DNA of 15,940 bases from Betaproteobacteria bacterium (GCA_025354965.1 JANXLW010000039.1:1-15940), one strand, 5' to 3'; positions 1 through 7,742 are shown, counted from the stretch's first letter. A program made the numbers and translations. The notes: generated from the sequence alone by a model not told the origin.

Positions 1-2145
1 AATGGCAACTCGGGCGCCAAACCGGTCAAGTGCGCCCGTGTGGTGGGCGATGTGCTGGGCCGCTTTCATCCGCACGGTGACCAGGCCGCCTACGACGCGC
101 TGGTGCGCATGGCGCAGGATTTTTCACAGCGTTATCCGCTGATCGACGGCCAGGGCAACTTCGGCTCCCGAGACGGTGATGGTGCCGCCGCCATGCGTTA
201 CACCGAGGCCAGATTGGCCAAAATCACCAGCTTGCTGCTCGACGAGATTGACGAGGGCACGGTCGATTTCACACCCAATTACGACGGCTCCACCGAAGAG
301 CCGCGCCAGTTGCCGGCCCGGTTGCCGTTTGCGTTGCTCAACGGCGCCAGCGGCATTGCTGTGGGTCTGGCGACCGAAATCCCGAGCCACAATTTGCGCG
401 AAGTGGCCCACGCCTGCGTGGCGCTGATCAAGAACCCCAAGCTCAGCCATGAAGAGCTGTTCGCGCTCGTCCCCGGCCCCGACTATCCCGGTGGTGGGCA
501 AATTACCAGCACGGCAACTGACATCGCCGACGCTTACCAAAGCGGGCGCGGATCAATCAAGGTGCGTGCGCGCTGGAAGATCGAAGAACTGGCGCGCGGT
601 CAATGGCAACTGGTGGTGACCGAGTTGCCACCCGGAGTCAGTACCCAGCGCGTGCTGGAAGAAATTGAAGAACTGACCAATCCCAAAATCAAGGCTGGCA
701 AAAAAGCCATTTCGCTGGAACAGAACCAACTCAAGGCGACGCTGTTGTCGGTGCTCGACGTAGTGCGCGACGAATCCAGCAAAGACGCCGCCGTGCGCCT
801 GGTGTGCGAGCCCAAGACCAGCCGAATCGCGCAGCAGGAACTCATCACCACGCTGCTGGCCCACACCAGTCTGGAGACATCGAGCCCGATCAATCTGACC
901 ATGGTCGGGCTTGATGGCCGACCGACGCAGAAGTCCTTGCGCCAGATGTTGACGGAGTGGATTGAATTCCGCCAGGTCACGGTGCAGCGCCGCTCGCAGC
1001 ATCGACTTGCGAAGGTGATGGATCGCATCCACATCCTCGAAGGCCGGCAGCTGGTGCTGCTCAATATTGACGAAGTGATTGCCATCATTCGCCAGTCTGA
1101 TGAGCCGAAAGCGGCGCTGATGGCACGCTTCAATTTGTCGGAACGGCAGGCTGACGATATTCTGGATATTCGTCTGCGCCAGTTGGCCCGGTTGGAGGCC
1201 ATCAAGATTGAGCAGGAGCTCGGCACGCTGCGTGAAGAGCAGTCGAAGCTGGAAGAAATTCTGGCCAGCCCGACAGCGCTGCGGCGCCTGATGACCAAGG
1301 AAATCGAGGCGGATGCCAAAACCTTTTCCGATCCCCGGCGCACGCTGATCCAGGCCGAGAAAAAAGCTGTCCTGGAAGTCAGGGTGGTGGACGAGCCAGT
1401 GACGGTGGTGGTCAGTGAAAAAGGTTGGGTGCGGGTTCAAAAAGGCCATGGTCTTGAGGCTGCGAGCTTTGTCTTCAAAGCCGGCGATGGCTTGTATGGC
1501 TGCTTTGAATGCCGCACGGTCGATATGCTGCTGGCGTTTGGCAACAACGGACGCATTTACTCGGTGGCAGTGTCCTTGTTGCCCGGGGCTCGCGGTGACG
1601 GTCAACCGATCACGACGCTGCTCGAACTCGAGAGCGGCACGCAGTTGCTGTATTACTTTTGCGGCCCGGCCAACGCGACGCTGCTGCTCAGCAGTTCGGC
1701 CGGTTACGGTTTTATCGCGACAATCGAGAACATGAGCTCCAGACTCAAGGCCGGTAAATCATTTGTCACCTGCAACGCAGGCGAGGTGCTGTGTCGGCCC
1801 TCGCCGGTGGCTGGCAGCTCCGGCGCCGTACCCTTGTTGCCCGCTACCCATGTGGCCTGCGCCTCCACCGGCGGTCGCATCCTGACGTTCGAGATCAAGG
1901 ACCTCAAAACTCTGGGCAATGGTGGTCGTGGACTGATGCTGATTGACCTGGTTGACAAAGACACCCTGGCGGGGGCAGCGGCCTACACCCGCAGTGTCAA
2001 GATTGAGGGCATCGGTCGCGGCGGCAAACAACGCGAGGAAACGCTGGAGATTCGCAGCCTCAATAACGCCAGGGCGGCACGCGGTCGCAAAGGCAAAGCG
2101 GCTGATCTGGGCTTTAAACCAACCTCGATCACGCGAGTTGAGTAA
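1..2145 (+). CDS. parC: DNA topoisomerase IV subunit A (5' end outside window)
   Basis: ParC is the DNA-cleaving subunit of topoisomerase IV, which with ParE unlinks daughter chromosomes in an ATP-dependent reaction. The reading frame is open from base 1, so the GTG at 40 is an internal valine codon and not the start; roughly 50 N-terminal residues are missing by comparison with E. coli ParC. Visible signatures are HPHGD (codons 67-81), the GQGNFGS segment, and RYTEARL with the catalytic tyrosine codon at 199-201. The breakage-reunion core is followed by the coiled coil and exit gate (around residue 350-450 of the visible protein) and then a C-terminal propeller domain rich in small hydrophobic strands. 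The helix carrying quinolone-resistance positions reads GDQAAYD, with Gln where E. coli ParC has Ser80 and Asp at the Glu84 position. GyrA is the main alternative; the short C-terminal domain and betaproteobacterial ParC-like core favour ParC. The next gene begins 4 bases after the TAA. Confidence 0.93.
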   Translation, partial: NGNSGAKPVKCARVVGDVLGRFHPHGDQAAYDALVRMAQDFSQRYPLIDGQGNFGSRDGDGAAAMRYTEARLAKITSLLLDEIDEGTVDFTPNYDGSTEEPRQLPARLPFALLNGASGIAVGLATEIPSHNLREVAHACVALIKNPKLSHEELFALVPGPDYPGGGQITSTATDIADAYQSGRGSIKVRARWKIEELARGQWQLVVTELPPGVSTQRVLEEIEELTNPKIKAGKKAISLEQNQLKATLLSVLDVVRDESSKDAAVRLVCEPKTSRIAQQELITTLLAHTSLETSSPINLTMVGLDGRPTQKSLRQMLTEWIEFRQVTVQRRSQHRLAKVMDRIHILEGRQLVLLNIDEVIAIIRQSDEPKAALMARFNLSERQADDILDIRLRQLARLEAIKIEQELGTLREEQSKLEEILASPTALRRLMTKEIEADAKTFSDPRRTLIQAEKKAVLEVRVVDEPVTVVVSEKGWVRVQKGHGLEAASFVFKAGDGLYGCFECRTVDMLLAFGNNGRIYSVAVSLLPGARGDGQPITTLLELESGTQLLYYFCGPANATLLLSSSAGYGFIATIENMSSRLKAGKSFVTCNAGEVLCRPSPVAGSSGAVPLLPATHVACASTGGRILTFEIKDLKTLGNGGRGLMLIDLVDKDTLAGAAAYTRSVKIEGIGRGGKQREETLEIRSLNNARAARGRKGKAADLGFKPTSITRVE

Positions 2146-2149
2146 TTTC

Positions 2150-3481
2150 ATGAAGACACCTGAATTGCTGGCGCCGGCCGGATCGCTCAAGATGCTGGAG
2201 ACCGCCTTCGCCTTTGGCGCCACTGCCGTTTATGCCGGTCAGCCGCGTTATTCGCTGCGGGTGCGCAACAACGACTTTGGCAACATCAAGGTTCTCAAGC
2301 AGGGCGTCGACCGCGCGCACGAGTTGGGCCACAAGTTCTATCTGGTGTCCAACATCTTCCCGCACGACAACAAGATCAAGAGCTATGTGCAGAACATGGC
2401 GCCGGTGATTGCCTTGCAGCCCGACGCCATGATCATGTCCGACCCTGGTCTCATCATGATGGTGCGCGAGAACTGGCCCGAGATGGAAATTCACCTCTCG
2501 GTGCAGGCCAACACCGTTAATTCGGCGGCGGTGCGCTTCTGGAAAAATGTCGGTGTCAGCCGTGTGATTCTGTCGCGCGAGTTGTCGCTGGACCAGGTGG
2601 CGCAAATTCGCCAGGAGTGCCCGGACACCGAGCTTGAAGTGTTTGTACACGGTGCGCTGTGCATCGCCTATTCGGGGCGCTGCCTTCTGTCGGGCTACTT
2701 CAACCACCGTGATGCCAATCAGGGTAGCTGCACCAATTCCTGCCGCTGGGATTACAAAACCCTGCCTGGCGTGGTCGATGCGTCAGGCGATATTCTGGCG
2801 CCGCAGGCGGCTGCTGAACATGAGCCTGAGCGCGCCGAGGTCTATGTGATCGAGGAAAGCCAGCGCCCGGGAAGTTTCATGCCGATTGAAGAGGACGAAC
2901 ACGGCACTTACGTGATGAATTCCAAAGACCTGCGCGCCATCGAGCACGTCCAGCGGTTGGTGGAAATCGGCGTCGATTCGCTCAAGATCGAGGGTCGCAC
3001 CAAGAGTCCCTATTACGTGGCGCGCACGGTGCAAAGCTACGCCCAGGCGATTGCCGATGCGGTGGCCGGGCGCGAGCTGGACCCGGCCTTGCTGGGGCAG
3101 CTCGAAGGCCTGGCCAATCGCGGCTACACCTCCGGTTTTTTTCAGCGTCACACGCCAGAGTCGACGCAAAACTACCTGCGCGGTTATTCCGAATCGGGTC
3201 GCAGTCTGTACGTGGGTGATGTGCTGTCGTTTGACGCGGCGCGTGGCTTGGCCGAAGTCAATGTCAGAAACCGATTTTCGGTGGGTGACTGGCTGGAGAT
3301 CATTCACCCTGGCGGCAATCACGATGTGCAACTGACGCACATGGAGAACACCGAGGGCCAGCCCATCAGCGTGGCGCCGGGCAGTGGCCACACCGTTTGG
3401 CTGCCACTGCCCGCTAGCACGGTGGGCGCTTTTGTGGCGCGTTATGTGTCTGCGCCCGAGTTGGAAAGCGCTACAGTCTGA
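2150..3481 (+). CDS. trhP: tRNA hydroxylation protein P, U32 peptidase-like family (YegQ)
   Basis: This 443-residue protein matches E. coli YegQ (TrhP) nearly throughout. TrhP is needed for prephenate-dependent 5-hydroxylation of wobble uridine 34 in tRNAs, the first step toward cmo5U or mcmo5U. Key segments are PELLAPAG at 4-11, AVYAGQPRYSLRVRNN at 26-41 and the U32 signature around EVFVHGALC. The four cysteines Cys171, Cys178, Cys194 and Cys198 have the spacing expected for the family's Fe-S cluster. The LKIEGRTKS segment at 278-286 and HRGYT-like NRGYT at 323-327 are also typical. The ATG at 2150 was chosen although the frame stays open upstream, because MKTPELLAPAG matches the family N terminus and the upstream part lies inside parC. 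The Shine-Dalgarno is weak and inside the parC end, so translation is probably coupled to parC. Despite the historical peptidase name, a protease role is not supported here. Confidence 0.93.
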   Translation: MKTPELLAPAGSLKMLETAFAFGATAVYAGQPRYSLRVRNNDFGNIKVLKQGVDRAHELGHKFYLVSNIFPHDNKIKSYVQNMAPVIALQPDAMIMSDPGLIMMVRENWPEMEIHLSVQANTVNSAAVRFWKNVGVSRVILSRELSLDQVAQIRQECPDTELEVFVHGALCIAYSGRCLLSGYFNHRDANQGSCTNSCRWDYKTLPGVVDASGDILAPQAAAEHEPERAEVYVIEESQRPGSFMPIEEDEHGTYVMNSKDLRAIEHVQRLVEIGVDSLKIEGRTKSPYYVARTVQSYAQAIADAVAGRELDPALLGQLEGLANRGYTSGFFQRHTPESTQNYLRGYSESGRSLYVGDVLSFDAARGLAEVNVRNRFSVGDWLEIIHPGGNHDVQLTHMENTEGQPISVAPGSGHTVWLPLPASTVGAFVARYVSAPELESATV

Positions 3482-3490
3482 GATATTTTT

Positions 3491-3517
3491 TGTCATTCAG
3501 GCGAAGGTCGGAATCCA
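3491..3517. repeat. Degenerate copy of a dispersed palindromic repeat
   Basis: The trhP-arfB gap holds TGTCATTC, then a diverged core, then GGAATCCA. This resembles the common proteobacterial dispersed palindrome with ATTCCC and GGGAATCC arms around a GCGAAGGC centre, but the arms are mutated and no longer pair well. A 10-base palindrome ATTTATAAAT follows at 3521-3530 and contains a possible -10 (TATAAA) for arfB, without a clear -35. Identification as a repeat rests on remembered similarity and has not been searched. Confidence 0.35.
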
Positions 3518-3538
3518 CGAATTTATAAATCCGTTTTC

Positions 3539-3958
3539 ATGGTTGAACCCATTTCTCCGCCGCTGCTGGAAATCAACGAGGTCGAGGTCGAGATCACGGC
3601 CATTCGTGCGCAAGGCGCGGGCGGGCAAAACGTCAACAAGGTCTCCAGCGCCATTCATCTGCGTTTTGACATCTCTGCCTCATCCCTGCCCGAAGACGTG
3701 AAGGAGCGACTACTTGGGTTGCGTGACAGCCGCATCACCAAGGACGGCGTGCTGGTGATCAAGGCACAGCAACACCGCACGCAAGAGATGAACCGGCTGG
3801 ATGCCTTTTCCCGTTTGCATGAATTGGCGAACAGTGTGGCGCTGCCGCCCAAGACCCGGCGTGCCACCAAACCCAGCTATGGATCGAAGCAACGACTGCG
3901 CGTTGCCAAAAGCCAGCGCTCCGAGACCAAGGCCTTGCGTGCCCGGGTCAACGAGTAA
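3539..3958 (+). CDS. arfB: Alternative ribosome-rescue peptidyl-tRNA hydrolase ArfB (YaeJ)
   Basis: ArfB enters ribosomes stalled at the end of truncated mRNA and hydrolyses the peptidyl-tRNA, as a backup to trans-translation. The 139-residue protein has the release-factor-like catalytic motif GAGGQ with Gly28-Gly29-Gln30, preceded by EVEITAIRAQ and followed by NVNKVSSAIHLRFDI, all as in E. coli YaeJ. After a short linker comes the basic C-terminal tail (about residues 105-139, rich in Lys and Arg), which in the family folds into a helix in the empty mRNA channel. Length matches the family, and the lack of a codon-recognition domain separates it from RF1 and RF2. The ATG at 3539 gives the expected N terminus but has no recognisable Shine-Dalgarno. 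The gap from trhP is 57 bases; ylqF follows after 10 bases and is probably co-transcribed. Confidence 0.93.
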   Translation: MVEPISPPLLEINEVEVEITAIRAQGAGGQNVNKVSSAIHLRFDISASSLPEDVKERLLGLRDSRITKDGVLVIKAQQHRTQEMNRLDAFSRLHELANSVALPPKTRRATKPSYGSKQRLRVAKSQRSETKALRARVNE

Positions 3959-3968
3959 GGAATAACAG

Positions 3969-4913
3969 ATGGCCATTCAATGGTTCCCGGGTCATATGCA
4001 TTTGACCAAAAAGGCGATTGGGGAACGCATCAAAAACATCGATGTGGTGCTTGAGTTGCTTGATGCGCGTCTGCCGGGGTCCAGTGCCAACCCGATGCTG
4101 GCCGAGCTCACGGCGGGCAAACCAACGCTCAAGGTATTGAACAAGCAGGACCTGGCCGACCCGACCCGCACCACGCAGTGGCTGGCGCATTACAACAGCC
4201 AGCCCGGCACCCGCGCCATCGGGCTCGATGCCAGCGTCAGTGCGCCCGCCAAGGCGCTGGCGCAAGCGTGTTTCGAGCTGGCACCGAATCGCGGCGGCAT
4301 GGTCAAGCCGATGCGGGTGCTGATCTGCGGCGTCCCCAACGTTGGCAAATCGACGCTCATCAACACACTTACCGGCAAGCGTGCCACCAAGACCGGTGAC
4401 GAGGCCGGCGTCACCAAGCTGGAGCAGCGGATTTCTCTGGCCGACGATTTTTACCTGTATGACACACCCGGTGTGCTGTGGCCGCGCATCATCGTCGCCA
4501 AGAGCGGCTACAACCTGGCTGCCAGCGGGGCCATTGGTCGCAATGCCTTCAACGAAGAAGAGGTGGCGCTGGAGCTGCTAGCCTATCTTAAAACTCATTA
4601 CCCGGCGCTGCTGGAAGCGCGCTTCCAGCTGGAAGCTGTGGCCACCATGAGCGACGAAGAGTTGCTGGAGGCCATTGGCCGCAAACGCGGTGCCCTGCAA
4701 GGTGGCAAACGGGTCAATCTGCAAAAAGCTGCCGAGATCGTGATCCACGATTTTCGTGCGGCGGTGATGGGCCGTATCACGCTGGAAAGCCCGGAGGAAT
4801 TTACCCAGTGGCTGGCCGCCGGACAAAAACTCGATGCCCTGCGTCAGGTCAAGAAGGACGCGATTGAGTTGGACCGGCTGATCAGGTTTAAGAAGATTCC
4901 CAAGCCTTCGTAA
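3969..4913 (+). CDS. ylqF: Ribosome biogenesis GTPase YlqF/RbgA
   Basis: This is a circularly permuted GTPase of the YlqF/RbgA family, which in characterised species assists late assembly of the 50S subunit. Motif order shows the permutation: G4 NKQD at 58-61 comes before G1 GVPNVGKS at 121-128, G2 threonine in GVT at 147-149 and G3 DTPG at 165-168. The N terminus MAIQWFPGHM and DARLPGSSANP at 32-42 are diagnostic. The region from about 175 to 314 is the helical C-terminal domain. The protein has 314 residues, slightly longer than the Bacillus protein. The start at 3969 has a good Shine-Dalgarno, AAGGA at 3957-3961, overlapping the arfB stop codon, so expression is likely coupled to arfB. I cannot exclude another name in this subfamily, such as YawG-like, but the N terminus strongly favours YlqF. 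Confidence 0.93.
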   Translation: MAIQWFPGHMHLTKKAIGERIKNIDVVLELLDARLPGSSANPMLAELTAGKPTLKVLNKQDLADPTRTTQWLAHYNSQPGTRAIGLDASVSAPAKALAQACFELAPNRGGMVKPMRVLICGVPNVGKSTLINTLTGKRATKTGDEAGVTKLEQRISLADDFYLYDTPGVLWPRIIVAKSGYNLAASGAIGRNAFNEEEVALELLAYLKTHYPALLEARFQLEAVATMSDEELLEAIGRKRGALQGGKRVNLQKAAEIVIHDFRAAVMGRITLESPEEFTQWLAAGQKLDALRQVKKDAIELDRLIRFKKIPKPS

Positions 4914-4920
4914 GGATTTG

Positions 4921-4988
4921 CCGTTGCGAGCGCAGCGCGGCAATCCAGGGGTTGTGGATCGCCACGACCTTCGGTCTCGCGATGACGA
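4921..4988. repeat. REP-like imperfect palindrome between convergent genes
   Basis: Two arms, about 4923-4947 and 4955-4987, face each other across the loop GGGGTTG. The inner part (4936-4947 with 4955-4966) pairs over 12 positions with two mismatches, the ATCCA/TGGAT ends being perfect. The outer GCGAG (4926-4930) pairs with CTCGC (4976-4980). A small GACC-TTC-GGTC hairpin lies at 4966-4976. The layout resembles a dispersed bacterial repeat with GCGAGCGCAGCG...GCAATCCA and TGGAT...CTCGCGATGACG arms. It lies between the ends of ylqF and the convergent ferredoxin gene, where a structure could block read-through from both sides. It has no U-tract, so it is not a classical intrinsic terminator. 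Confidence 0.6.
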
Positions 4989-5003
4989 AATTGCGAACTG
5001 TTC

Positions 5004-5300
5004 TTACCCTATGGCCTGGCGCAGCACCAGGTCCGAGCACGGAAAAGCGACGCACGGCAGCACATAGCCTTGTGCCTTTTCTTCAGCGCTCAAGCCCGGC
5101 CATTCGATGTCGTAGCGCACCCATCCACGCACAAGTTGCCCGACGCAGGTGCGACAAGTGCCGTTGCGGCACGAGCTGGGCCAATCGATGCCGCCTTGCT
5201 CAAGCGAGGCCAGCAGGGGTTGCGTGGACCAAGCGTCAAACTGGCGCCCATCGGGCTCGATGTGGGCCATGAACAATGGCGGGGTATCGGAGGCATCCAT
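5004..5300 (-). CDS. Plant-type [2Fe-2S] ferredoxin
   Basis: This small soluble electron carrier has 98 residues. Cys44, Cys49 and Cys52 form the C-x4-C-x2-C loop (SSCRNGTCRTC), and Cys83 in YVLPCVAFP gives the distant fourth ligand, the pattern of plant-type [2Fe-2S] ferredoxins; Cys88 is extra. There is no fused reductase or oxygenase domain and no signal peptide, so it probably serves a separate cytoplasmic partner that cannot be named from context. The ATG at 5300 has no Shine-Dalgarno. A second in-frame ATG at 5270 (Met11) would give an 88-residue protein starting just before the first beta strand and is a real alternative. The neighbours are a convergent ylqF and a divergent DHH-family gene 35 bases away. 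Confidence 0.88.
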   Translation of the reverse strand: MDASDTPPLFMAHIEPDGRQFDAWSTQPLLASLEQGGIDWPSSCRNGTCRTCVGQLVRGWVRYDIEWPGLSAEEKAQGYVLPCVAFPCSDLVLRQAIG

Positions 5301-5335
5301 GGCACTATTTTAGGGAGGGCGCTATCATTTCCCCC

Positions 5336-6256
5336 ATGAAAACCATTCGTCCCCTGAGTCTGTCGATTCGCCCTGATAAAAATGACCCACAGCCGCTGGT
5401 GATTTACCACGGCCATAGCTGTCCGGACGGCTTTGCGGCGGCCCTGGCGGCCCGGCTTTTTTTTGAGGACAGGGCGCAATATTTGGGGCTGGATCATGGC
5501 GATATCAAGTCGGTGGACGATCTGCCTGCGCTGGCTGGCCGGGCCGTCTACATTCTCGATTTTTCTTTTTCACCTGAACTTTTGCGCGCCATTGACGAGC
5601 GCGCTGCCAAGCTGGTGCTGCTGGACCACCACAAAAGTGCAGCCGACAAATTGGTGGGTTTTGTCAGTCGCTGTGGCGTCGTCCATTTCGATATGCAAAA
5701 GTCAGGGGCAAGACTGGCGTGGGAGTTTTTCCTGCCCGAGCAAGCGGTGCCTGATCTGGTGCGCTTTGTTGAAGACCGAGACATCTGGGTCTGGCAGTAC
5801 CCTGAGAGTGCCGGTTTTCTGGCCGCGTTGGACATGGAGCCGTTCGACTTTGCTCGCTGGCAGGAAATAGCTTTTTTCGATCCCGCTCAGTTGTCAATTT
5901 ATGTTGAATGCGGACGGGCCATGGACGAGAAGTTCAGCAAACTCGCTGTTGGTATTGCCGAAGGTGCACACGCTCTCACCTTCAATGGCGTGCGGGGTTT
6001 GATGGTCAATGCACCCGGTGTCTTTCACAGCCTGGTCGGCGACATGTTGTCCAAACAGAGCGGCACGTTTGCGCTGATGTGGTGCGTCGACAAAAGCGGT
6101 GTCATCAAAGCCGGCTTGCGCTCGCAGCGCAGCTTTGATTGCATTCCCCTGGCCGAAAGCATGCACGGCGGCGGCCATGCGCAAGCCTGTGGCTTCAAGC
6201 TCAGGCCGGAACTGCTGCCGGAGTTGCTCAGCGGCACGTTTGGTAGCGCCAAATGA
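5336..6256 (+). CDS. DHH/DHHA1-family phosphoesterase
   Basis: The family hydrolyses phosphodiester or pyrophosphate bonds using metal-bound Asp and His clusters; members include RecJ, NrnA-type nanoRNases and inorganic pyrophosphatases. Visible motifs in the 306-residue product are HGHSCPDG at 25-32 (motif I type), ILDFSF at 73-78 with Asp75, LLDHHKS at 95-101 (the DHH motif), VEDRDIW at 145-151 and the C-terminal DHHA1 signature GGGHAQACGF at 278-287. It is smaller than RecJ and lacks its OB-fold, so RecJ is unlikely. The substrate cannot be told from sequence; a short-oligonucleotide or cyclic-dinucleotide-derived substrate is only a guess. The frame is open upstream to 5276, but that part overlaps the ferredoxin gene, so the ATG at 5336 was chosen. 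AGGGAGG (5312-5318) lies about 17 bases upstream, too far for a normal Shine-Dalgarno. It converges with cbbM across 41 bases. Confidence 0.88.
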   Translation: MKTIRPLSLSIRPDKNDPQPLVIYHGHSCPDGFAAALAARLFFEDRAQYLGLDHGDIKSVDDLPALAGRAVYILDFSFSPELLRAIDERAAKLVLLDHHKSAADKLVGFVSRCGVVHFDMQKSGARLAWEFFLPEQAVPDLVRFVEDRDIWVWQYPESAGFLAALDMEPFDFARWQEIAFFDPAQLSIYVECGRAMDEKFSKLAVGIAEGAHALTFNGVRGLMVNAPGVFHSLVGDMLSKQSGTFALMWCVDKSGVIKAGLRSQRSFDCIPLAESMHGGGHAQACGFKLRPELLPELLSGTFGSAK

Positions 6257-6297
6257 GCCGTGCGACCCAAGCGCAGCTGCTCTGCTGAGGCGATAAA

Positions 6298-7677
6298 TTA
6301 CCGGCCAACGCCCAGCCTGGAACGCCAGCCGGGGAAAAGTTTGTCGGCGTCGCCTGGGAACGACTCGAAAGCACGGGCAAATTCCTTATGCTCTTTCGCG
6401 AATTCGACCGGGTCAGCCCCTGCCTTCCAGCACTCATACGACTGGCGCAGTGAAATCGCTCCCGCTGCCGGACTGTCGATGTGCCCGTAAGCACCGCCAC
6501 CGGCGGTGTTGACGACGTTGCCATGACCCAGGTTCTCGAAGAAACCAGGCAGACGCAGGGCGTTCATGCCGCCCGAGATGATGGGCGTGGTGGGTTTCAT
6601 GCCGTACCATTTCTGAAAATAAACCGGACCCTGGCATTCGTCACGCTCGATCATGTAGGCAATCACTTTGTCGTCGCCTTCGCCTTCCATCTTGCCGTAG
6701 CCCATGGTGCCGACGTGGATGCCGGAGGCGCCTTGCAAACGACTCATTTTGGCCAGCACAAACGAGGTGTAGCCGCGCTTGGCACTGGGTGACGTGATCA
6801 TGCCGTGGCCAGCGCGGTGGTAGTGCAGGTACTGATTCGGGTACTGGCGCCGCGCCGTGGTGATCATGCCCGGGCCACCGACAAAACCGTCCACCAGGAA
6901 GGCCAGCTTATCGGCGTCAGGGCCAAAAGTTTCCAGCGCAAAGTCGGCGCGGGCGCACATCTCATAGTGGTCGTCGGCAGTGATGTTCATCGAGAACAGC
7001 TTGGCCTGACCGGTTTCATCCTGGGCGCGCTTCATGGCGTCATAGACCAGTGGAATAGTTTTCTTGATCGGGGCGAACACCTGGTTGCCCTGGGGCTCGT
7101 CGTTCTTGATAAAGTCTCCGCCCAGCCAGAACTGGTAGGCGGCTTGCGCAAACGGTTCGGGGCGCAGGCCCAGCTTGGGCTTGATGATGGTGCCGGCAAT
7201 GTAGCCACCATCCTTGACCGGACGACCCAGGATGCGCCACAGGTCGGCAATGCCCTTGGCCGGACCATCAAACATCTGGATGACGCGCGCGGGCACATAA
7301 AAGTCGATCATCTTGGCGTGCGCAATGTCGCCCATGCCCTGGTTGTTGCCGATCACCAGGGTCAGGAACGACACCAGCATGAAGCGACCGTCGGTCACGT
7401 TGCGGTCGAACAGATCCAGCGGATAAGCGATGCGCATGTCTTCGGACGCTTCGTCAACCAGATAGACCAGCGCATCGACGCCCTTGGTGAAATCATCGGT
7501 CGTGGAGACTTCGACGTTGGTGCCGGTGGAGGACTCGGCCGCAAAGTGGGCCGCGGCTTCCAGATAGCCGGTACCCGGTTTGGGCTTCATCTTGTAGGCC
7601 ACCAGAATATGCTGACCAGCGGCAATGAGGTCGGCTTCCTTCAAGCTCAGGTCGGCGTAGCGATTCGATTGGTCCAT
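6298..7677 (-). CDS. cbbM: Ribulose-1,5-bisphosphate carboxylase/oxygenase, form II
   Basis: Form II RubisCO carboxylates ribulose-1,5-bisphosphate, giving two 3-phosphoglycerates. It has large subunits only, and no small-subunit gene is present in the window. At 459 residues it keeps Rhodospirillum rubrum CbbM numbering: catalytic Lys166 in TIIKPKLG, carbamylated Lys191 with Mg ligands Asp193 and Glu194 in GGDFIKNDEP, His287 in HYHRAGHG, His321 in GIHVGTMG, loop-6 Lys329 in GYGKMEG and Ser368 in IISGGM. All expected active-site residues are present, so it should be functional. The ATG at 7677 has a good AGGAG on the - strand (7684-7688) with 6-base spacing. The gene lies downstream of cbbR on the same strand with its own operator-bearing region. 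No cbbQ/cbbO activase genes follow; the next gene converges. Form II enzymes generally suit high CO2 and low O2. Confidence 0.98.
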   Translation of the reverse strand: MDQSNRYADLSLKEADLIAAGQHILVAYKMKPKPGTGYLEAAAHFAAESSTGTNVEVSTTDDFTKGVDALVYLVDEASEDMRIAYPLDLFDRNVTDGRFMLVSFLTLVIGNNQGMGDIAHAKMIDFYVPARVIQMFDGPAKGIADLWRILGRPVKDGGYIAGTIIKPKLGLRPEPFAQAAYQFWLGGDFIKNDEPQGNQVFAPIKKTIPLVYDAMKRAQDETGQAKLFSMNITADDHYEMCARADFALETFGPDADKLAFLVDGFVGGPGMITTARRQYPNQYLHYHRAGHGMITSPSAKRGYTSFVLAKMSRLQGASGIHVGTMGYGKMEGEGDDKVIAYMIERDECQGPVYFQKWYGMKPTTPIISGGMNALRLPGFFENLGHGNVVNTAGGGAYGHIDSPAAGAISLRQSYECWKAGADPVEFAKEHKEFARAFESFPGDADKLFPGWRSRLGVGR

Positions 7678-7711
7678 CTCGGGCTCCTGTCAGTTGGGTT
7701 TGATGACCCTG

Positions 7712-7740
7712 ACTATAGGGAGCAATTTCCATCAGGGCTA
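7712..7740 (-). promoter_or_regulatory. Predicted cbbM promoter
   Basis: On the - strand TATAGT (7717-7712) is a good -10 hexamer. The position 17 bases upstream (7740-7735) reads TAGCCC, a poor -35, as expected for an activator-dependent promoter. A start near 7705 would give a leader of about 27 bases before the cbbM ATG, containing the AGGAG. The -10 lies 39 bases from the 10-mer CTGATGAATA, exactly as at the cbbY promoter. Confidence 0.6.
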
Positions 7741-7742
7741 GT

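Noticed and set aside
553..1605. - strand open frame of 350 codons opposite parC
   Set aside because: Gln/His/Arg-rich shadow translation without motifs, entirely inside parC.
1943..2149. Longer trhP start inside parC
   Set aside because: The extra 69 residues are out-of-frame parC sequence without similarity to the family; the ATG at 2150 gives the correct N terminus.
5300..5315. Sigma-54 promoter (TGGCAC) upstream of the DHH gene
   Set aside because: The -12 GC element is absent at the required spacing and the hexamer overlaps the ferredoxin start codon.
6257..6297. Bidirectional terminator between the DHH gene and cbbM
   Set aside because: Only a short GCAGCTGC palindrome and no T-run is present.
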